Assembly: GCA_037962975.1 (NCBI GenBank)
Contig: CM075672.1
Coordinates: 51,654,501 to 51,718,500, forward strand
Direction of reading: 5' to 3'
Origin: Clitoria ternatea
Taxonomy: Eukaryota > Streptophyta > Magnoliopsida > Fabales > Fabaceae
DNA length: 64,000 nucleotides
The notes beneath the pieces were generated by a model. It searched no databases. It was given only the letters and a program-made list of their open reading frames with translations, and was not told where the DNA came from. This document shows, one piece after another, positions 58,167 through 64,000 of this stretch (positions are counted from its first letter, which is position 1; every line of letters starts with the position of its first letter). The translations under genes were made by a program, and so were the position numbers.

Positions 58167-58184
58167 TCCCCAGCAACGGCGCCA
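58167..58184 (-). promoter_or_regulatory. Primer-binding site of element E (tRNA-Asp type)
   Basis: The minus strand reads TGGCGCCGTTGCTGGGGA, one base from the TGGCGCCGTTGCCGGGGA primer site usual in Athila elements. It lies six bases inside the 5' LTR. Confidence 0.9.
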
Positions 58185-58190
58185 TTAGCT

Positions 58191-59785
58191 TGATGCTGAA
58201 TCTCCGAGTCATTAACTTGGTATGAAAATCTTGAATTAATATTGACTTAAAATGTGACTCTCAGAGGATTTATTCTTTTGGCAAGCGCACCAATCGTTAA
58301 ATTTGTAATATATTTGATCATTCCCATAGGGATTGTGGTAATTACCTCAATCTTAGACTGATACAAGCTGAACCAACACAATACATATAAGATTCATTCT
58401 GTTTTTGTTGTCTTTATGCTTTCTATATTTTTGTATTTTTCAGAGACAGAATGAAAGATGAAATGTGATTAATGGAAGATAGGTTAGGATTGCTTCAGCT
58501 TACAATTTCATCAAGAAACATGCAATTAAGGTTTACTCAAGCTTCAGACTCAAGAGGACAATCCGCAGATGGTTACTCCCTAATTCCTTAGGTGAATAAC
58601 ACTAATTACTAAGCATTAAACCCTAATCCCTTAGGTGCTCAATTAACAGAGGAATCAAATGCGAAATTGGGGGTTGAAGCCTAACTATTCACCTAATTAC
58701 TAGGCTTGAATTAGTTAAGAAGCTGGAAGTTACCTAAGCCTCAACCATGATTCCTCACTGATGAGTTTCTTCATCAGATCTGGATTTGTCAATCCAGCAA
58801 AGTAGATCCACTCCTCAGCTTGTTCTCCTCTTGATTAGAAGTTGACTTCCTCAATACACTTTCAAGAATTCATTGCAAACCTTCACAATCCCAACCTTAG
58901 GGACTTAGAAACCCATAGACATGGACTCTGTCGAAGGAATGTGGAGAGACATGGATGAGAGAATTTAGAGAGAGAAAAGAACTAGAGAGAGATTAAAAAT
59001 GAGAAAATGAATTGTGTTGTATATACTGTGCTCTGTTCATCCTCTTTTTTACAGAGTATGTGCAAATATATAAAGCCCAATAACTAACTAACTAACTAAC
59101 TTAATTAATTACTAAGAAAGCTTAATTAATAATTAAACTAACTAAACTAATTACATAATTACAAATAAATAAATTATTACATCTCAGAACTTAAATTACT
59201 AATGTACAAAAGCAGAAGATCAGGCAACAGGAAACAAAATGGTGCCGAGCGTCTTTTGGAGGGAACAACAGCATTTAAATAACTGCCTTCACGCTTGAGC
59301 GTGAAGGGCTCTCGCTTGTGCGCTCGGATTATTCAATGCACTGTGTGAGTCACGCTTGAGCGTGAGCGTGGAAACTTGGGCGTGGTCGGTGTTTTGAAAT
59401 CACGCTTAAGCGTGAGTTTGCTCGCTTGAGCGAGCTCGCGTTTTTCTTTCTTCTCTTTTCACATTCTTTGCATGGCTCTCGCTTGAGCTTGCAGCCTTCA
59501 GCTTGAGCGTGACTTGTTCCTGCACCAATAAACAAATAATTGCCTAGCGTTTGTGCGCTGGCTGTCCAGTGTTTGTACGCCGGGTTAGTGAAATTATAAA
59601 TAACCATAATTTCTTAACTAATTAATGTTTTTAATCATTTTCTTACATAAATTAAAGACTTTTGAAATAAATAAATAAAATACAAATTATTAACAATTTA
59701 TTAAATAACAAAGCCAAACTAAACAATATTTAATGGATTATGTTAAATAAAAGGTGAAATAATTAAGTCTTTTCAAGACTTATCA
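58191..59785 (-). repeat. Element E 5' LTR (right)
   Basis: The 1595-bp copy has promoter TTTATATATTTG (minus, near 59066-59076) and palindromes CACGCTTGAGCGTG (59290-59303 and 59351-59364), CACGCTTAAGCGTG (59401-59414) and GCTCGCTTGAGCGAGC (59420-59435). More of these are intact here than in the 3' LTR. Confidence 0.95.
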
Positions 59786-59790
59786 ATATC

Positions 59791-60238
59791 ACACAACCCC
59801 TCACTCATCGACCTAAGAGACCCCATTCTGACTCATATATGGGGCCGATGCCATGATACCAATAGAGTTGAGGGAGCCCACCATCCGACGTCTCGCCTAT
59901 GATGAAGACCTAAATAACAATGGAAGATGAGAAGACCTAGATCTCAATCTTGAAGAACGTGACATTACATATGTAAAGATACAGGCGGCCAAATAGAGGT
60001 CCGCTCAGTGTTAGAACTCCCTTCTCCGACCCTGACCTTTCCGTAAGGGAGACCTCGTGTTGCGTACTACAGACAACAACTGAAAGCCATAAGAAAAGGG
60101 AAAATTTACCGCCACTGGGAAGGCCTTTACAAATCATAGAAGACATGGGGAAATGGGCCTATTGTCTAGAAGAATTATCTAGGAAAGGGATACCAAGAAC
60201 ATGGACTGCCACTCACCTAAAATTTTACTATAGTTAAC
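59791..60238 (+). pseudogene. Element B integrase C-part, downstream of element E
   Basis: Joined to 46017 across element E, the frame reads ALWAYHTTPHSS and continues PF.LIYGADAMIPIELREP, the end of the integrase core and start of the C-terminal region of Tat integrase. Stops follow (near 59935 and beyond), and the frame ends at about 60238 before a T-rich post-pol stretch with GGGTTTTTCTCTCGAGAGG. Confidence 0.85.
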
Positions 60239-60369
60239 CTTTGTACTCTAGGGCACTTTTTTTCCTACTCGAGAGGTTTTTCCCACAGGGTTTTTCTCTC
60301 GAGAGGTTTTAACGAGGCCCCCGTTACTTCAATAAAAGTCTTATTTAGTCAAAACGCATGGCACACTTG

Positions 60370-60940
60370 AGGTCTGTGTGTGGAATTGATCCCTCAGCAA
60401 ATACGTTATGAACCTTAAAATACGTTTAAGTACTCAAAGTCTGAGCACAGAATTGATCCCTTGGCAAATACGTTATAAAACATAAAATACGTTTAAGTAC
60501 TCGTAGTTCGAGCGCGAAATCAATCCCTCGGTAAATACGTTATGAAACTTAACATACGTTTAGGTACTCAAAATCTGAGCACGGAATCGATCCCTCAGTA
60601 AATACATTATGAAACTTAAAATACGTTTAAGTACTCGAAGTCTGAGTGCAGAATTGATCCCTTGGTAAATACGTTATAAAACTTAAAATACGTCTAAGTA
60701 CTCGAAGTCCGAGCGCAGAATCGATCCTTCGGTAAATACATTATGAAACTTAAAATATGTTTAAGTACTCAAAGTCTAAGCGTGGAATCGATCTCTTGGC
60801 AAATACATTATGAAACTTAAAATACATTTAAGTACTCGAAGTCCAAGCGCGGAATCGATCCCTCGGTAAATACATTATGAAACTTAAAATATGTTTAAGT
60901 ACTCAAATTCCGAGTGTGGAGTTGATTCCTTCGACAAATG
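60370..60940. repeat. 67-bp tandem repeat of element B (about 8.5 copies)
   Basis: Units are phased at 60431, 60498, 60565, 60632 and so on. The unit has ATACGTTTAAGTACTCGAAG, TCCGAGCGCGGAATCGATCC and CTCGGTAAATACGTTATGAA. CTCGAAGTCCGAG is a 4-bp-stem hairpin; in two units it has become CTCAAAGTCTGAG or CTCAAAATCTGAG, keeping pairing. Confidence 0.92.
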
Positions 60941-61049
60941 CGTTATAAAAAACAAGATGAAAATTGCACGGAAATAAAGTTTGTGATTTTCATTCAATAA
61001 CAACAGAATCAATACAATACAGGTAAGAAAAAAGATATATCTATAAACA

Positions 61050-62802
61050 CTACTTAAGAGTCAGCATTAACAACTGGAGTCTCCTCCTGGGGAGTCCCTT
61101 CATCCCTAACTCTGCCACCAACTCCCCCTCGCCTACTCCGTCCTCAGGGTTTGCACCAACTGACTTAGGAACAATAAGTGATTTTGTCCCAGTTTTGGCC
61201 CCTGCAGTATCCTCAATAGTTGGCTCCTCCTCCCCCTCTTCAGAGTTGGATATGTCCAGGAGTTCCCCATTCATAATAACTCGGAACAATCCAATTCCCT
61301 CCAAGTTTAGATCAACAGAGGGGTTCAAAAGTTGAATTTGTTGTTGGCAAAGGTCAAAAGTGGCCACATACTTCTCTGGCAAGTCCTCTTCCAACAAACG
61401 TATGTGGACCGCTTCCTCCACCTTGTGCTTCTCAAGCTCCTCTTTTGCCCTTTTCAATTTCCCTTAAACACCTTTCTTGGTGGTATACACTAGGGAATAT
61501 GACTCCTCTACCACACCAAGGCGCCTCCCTAAATTGGCGTATTGCTTATTGGCAACGGCCAATTTCATCTCCACCGACTTCTTCTTAGATTGGGCCTTCA
61601 CCAATTCAGCCTCAACAAACTTTAAGTCATCTGCCATGCCACCGACGGCCTTCAAGGCATCTCAGAGTTACAATTTGGTGAACTTGTTAGCGTTCTTTAG
61701 CGAATCCTTCTCATACTACAAGGCCGCCTTCTCCCTCCTAAGTGTCACCAACTCACTCTCCTACGCGAAAAAGCATTTCTCTATGTGTCGAGTCATAGTT
61801 GCCGATCACAAGTTGAACAACTACACTGCCCGACACATCTCCACCACGGTTGAACCCTTAAACTTCTTCTCATCTTCTTTGAAGACCACCATGCAATCAA
61901 CAAAGCCAGGAACAGGGAAGCGGACATCCCATAAGGACTGGGTGGGGTTACTAGTCCCACACAAGGATCCGTTGGTGAAGCTCTCTCATTGTCGATCTTT
62001 TAGCTTTGTCTCACTCGCTAGAGTCCCGATAATCCACTCGGTCGTTACCCCTTCAGCAGAGGCGGCATCCGAGACTCCATGGCGAACTCAGCTCCGAGTC
62101 TCCAGTGAACTCGTCTTATACTCGTGGCTGTCAGAAACTAGGATAAAGGTAGACCCGCCTCCTCCCTACTCTTCAGCACGTAGAGAAGATCCAACATGGC
62201 CCACCTCAGGAGTCTCTGACTTGGGGGTTTCTTGGGCTTTTTCTTCCAACGCGGATCCCTTAGAGTGATGTCTTTTCATTACTCTCCCTACCTTTTCCTC
62301 CAATCGGGTAACAACAGGAATCACCAAGATAGGAATGGCTATGGTGACAGCATCAAACCTGCCCTTGGAGATAGTTGAACTCGAACCTTTCTTGGTACCA
62401 CCCTTCTTCCCAGCCGCCTTAGAGTGTTTGCTCGGGTACTGTTTCTTCAGATCTTTGATGGACAATTTCTCAGGGGCCATGTCAGCTGCACAAACACAAA
62501 ACAATTAGTTGGAAGATCAAAGCCAAAAAATCTATGTAAGAAGCAATAAAGGCGAAGCTACTCTCACCTATCCAAGCATGAACAGAACCCGGAAGAGGGG
62601 AGAGGGCAATTAATGCCTAGGAGCTAAAATAGACATCTACATCCTTAACTAAGAATTTGGCATCTGTCCTCTCCGACAAGGAAAGGTCATCCTGAGAGAC
62701 ATAAAATTGGTCAGGTGTCTGAGTCCAGTAAAGAGGAAAGCGAGGACAAGTATCAAGGTAATGCAAAAAATCCTCCTTGGTTGAGTAGACGCGAAAAAGC
62801 AA
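61050..62802 (-). pseudogene. Element B antisense gene (Tat aORF), spliced, decayed
   Basis: Minus-strand frames give, N to C: LDTCPRFPLYWTQTPDQFYV (62802-62617); after an 82-bp intron (donor GTGAGAG ending at 62567, acceptor GTGCAG at 62486) a Lys/Ser-rich region ADMAPEKLSIKDLKKQYPSK; a long coiled coil in 61780-61464 (ADDLKFVEAELVKAQSKK; KLAVANKQYANLGRRLG); and the tail KYVATFDLCQQQIQLLNPSV, DLNLEGIGLFRVIMNGEL, DISNSEEGEEEP. The long plus-strand frame across it is its shadow. Stops near 62617, 61790, 61720 and 61462 break it. The same tail is found in element A, so this is a family gene; its function is unknown. Confidence 0.78.
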
Positions 62803-62983
62803 TGGCAGTGATGTTTCCAGAAGCCCCTTTTCAGATGAAATAATGTGAATTCAAATCCAATAGATGGGGAGCAAAGAACTTTTCAATCAACGGATATGAC
62901 GCTTTAGGATAACCTGGGGTGATCGACGTGTTTTAAATACATTAATAGCATAGGGGGCGAAAAAATGGCGTAATCATAATAAG
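62803..62983. other. End of element B before the next insertion
   Basis: The minus-strand antisense gene may extend into this piece, with a likely start region, but no clear frame is seen. Element B stops at about 62983 without a 3' LTR. Confidence 0.4.
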
Positions 62984-64000
62984 TGACGTGAATATTTTTA
63001 CAGTCGTGGTTCTGTCAAATTAGTACATTAAAATTAATTAATGTAGTACTAGAATGTCAACCTAGGTCGTTCTCTCAAGGATCAACACAAAAATTTAGGA
63101 AAAATCAAGTCTTAAACTAATTTTTAACAATTAAAAATAAAAACTCAACAACTAAATTTTTTTACAAACATAAGTTCAACAAGCATACAAATACAATTGG
63201 GGGTTTTGATTATGTTGTTGTCACAATTAAAATTAAAACAAAGTAAATATAGGATTTAAAATAATAAATAACAAGCGATTGATTTTCTTGGAGTATTGTA
63301 AATAAATTTATCCTTGGTTCACTAAAGATAATTTGTATACTTTCATTACTGTTAATTTCTTAGCTCAATTTGAATTAATCAACTAAGCGTCTTTTTCAAT
63401 TCCTAATTCCTTTACTTTCATTTAAAAATGAATATTTTAATCAAGTATCCTAATTAAGCAAAAGGAGTCAAGATCGTAAAATCTAGGAATTATTAAGCAT
63501 ATATAAGAACATCGCCTACATACATAATCTATTCTCAAATTATGGAATTAAGCAAACCATAATTATTAAAAGTGATTATGAAAATATTCATTAAGCATGC
63601 ATATTTCCTTAATCCATTCTAATTTAAAATCTTATTTTATTCCATTTGAATAATTAAACCGATTAAGCATACAAATTTAATTAAACAAAATGGAATTAAA
63701 TAAGCAGAGTAAAATTATGAAGAAATAACAATAATAAAAGCATACTATATTAAAAATAATGACCTCAAAATTACATTACAATATTCTCCAAGAAAATCAA
63801 TCTAGGGGTTTTAGCCCTCCATAATAAGAACAACTACAAAGAAAAGAAACTAACCTGGAATGGAGCAAAGAGGGGAAAGAAGAGAGGAGGAGGCTTTGTG
63901 CCTTCCTCTGATGCTTAAAGAAAACTACTAAGAGGGAATTAAGAGAGAAATATGAATTGAGGTGTGTAGAAGAAGCTAGGAGGGTCTTCTATTTATAGCA
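62984..64000 (-). mobile_element. LTR-like segment G, minus strand, runs off the right edge
   Basis: Its layout mirrors the element E LTR: a TG start (TGACGTGAATATTTT at 62984), an AT-rich body, a CTCTCAAGGATCAA early region, then a purine-rich GGGAAAGAAGAGAGGAGGAG and finally a TATA box on minus (TATAAATA, plus positions 63990-63997). I infer an Athila-type 3' LTR inserted in element B. The internal region lies beyond the window. Confidence 0.5.
63990..63997 (-). promoter_or_regulatory. TATA box on minus strand in segment G
   Basis: GCTATAAATAGAAGACCC on minus is a good plant TATA context. It is the main reason to read segment G as an LTR in minus orientation. Confidence 0.5.

Larger units (their letters stand above)
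46023..59785 (-). mobile_element. Element E: Athila-type Ty3/gypsy retrotransposon, nearly complete, minus strand
   Basis: LTRs at 46023-47616 and 58191-59785 begin TGATGCTGAATCTC and end GACTTATCA as written on plus. ATATC flanks the element exactly (46018-46022 and 59786-59790). It has a tRNA-Asp-type PBS, gag, protease, RT, RNase H, integrase and a further 3' ORF, all on minus. About 30 differences between LTRs by eye, near 2%, make it the youngest element here. Coding lesions are few (listed with the genes). Confidence 0.95.
41013..62983 (+). mobile_element. Element B: Tat-lineage Ty3/gypsy retrotransposon, split by Athila-type element E
   Basis: Parts in order: 3' portion of the 5' LTR (from about 41013), PBS, gag, protease, RT, two RNase H, integrase (cut at 46022/59786), post-pol repeats, antisense gene. 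No 3' LTR is seen before another LTR-like sequence begins at 62984. Element E is excised conceptually at the ATATC duplication, restoring WAYHTTPHS in integrase. Confidence 0.88.

Noticed and set aside
61477..62268. 263-codon open frame on plus
   Set aside because: It overlaps the antisense gene of element B, has no recognisable similarity, and the minus-strand frames match the element A protein.

Overview
The window is repeat-rich nuclear DNA from a flowering plant, probably a dicot and possibly a legume. The evidence is Ty3/gypsy retrotransposons of the Tat and Athila lineages, a CACTA transposon with plant-type TnpD and Transposase_24 genes, and a broken plant hexose/galactose transporter gene of the STP14 type. 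The legume placement rests on remembered similarity of the element families and is weak. I see no intact cellular protein gene, no rRNA or tRNA gene and no CRISPR array. Nearly all of the 64 kb is nested mobile DNA.

Layout. (1) 1-4006, minus strand: a sugar-transporter pseudogene (exons 1-3; it runs off the left edge) whose third exon is split by a 2.45-kb solo LTR. (2) About 6.0-13.0 kb, plus strand: a decayed CACTA element with TnpD-like and TnpA-like pseudogenes, a palindromic subterminal region and a right terminal repeat. It sits in the protease/RT junction of a minus-strand gypsy element, D. (3) 13.0-33.2 kb: element D (gag, long leader, tRNA-Met PBS, LTR). A large Tat/Ogre-like element, C, is inserted in its leader (LTRs 16112-19586 and 28205-31574, target duplication ATGGC, degenerate gag, pol mostly deleted, three tandem-repeat arrays). 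(4) 33.8-38.05 kb: element A, a Tat-lineage pol lacking its 5' part, which begins with a 108-bp inverted duplication and carries a decayed antisense ORF. (5) 38055-41012: F, an LTR-like segment starting TGTAACATCCC. (6) 41.0-62.98 kb: element B, a second Tat-lineage element (5' LTR end, PBS, gag, pol with two RNase H domains, 67-bp repeats, antisense gene). Its integrase is cut by element E at 46023-59785. (7) E is a nearly complete minus-strand Athila-type element with 1.59-kb LTRs about 2% different, target duplication ATATC, tRNA-Asp-type PBS, gag, protease, RT, RNase H, integrase and a third ORF. (8) 62984-64000: an LTR-like segment, minus strand, running off the right edge.

The insertion order can be read from the breaks: E lies in B, B probably in F, F in A, C in D, CACTA in D, and a solo LTR in the transporter gene. 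All coding capacity is broken, but E has only a few lesions and is the youngest. The most unusual features are a family of short palindromes (core CGCT-YR-AGCG) whose flanks vary symmetrically, several tandem arrays in unrelated elements whose units each contain a short hairpin, and an element (C) whose 5' LTR is separated from its primer-binding site by a copy of the host sequence that follows its 3' LTR.
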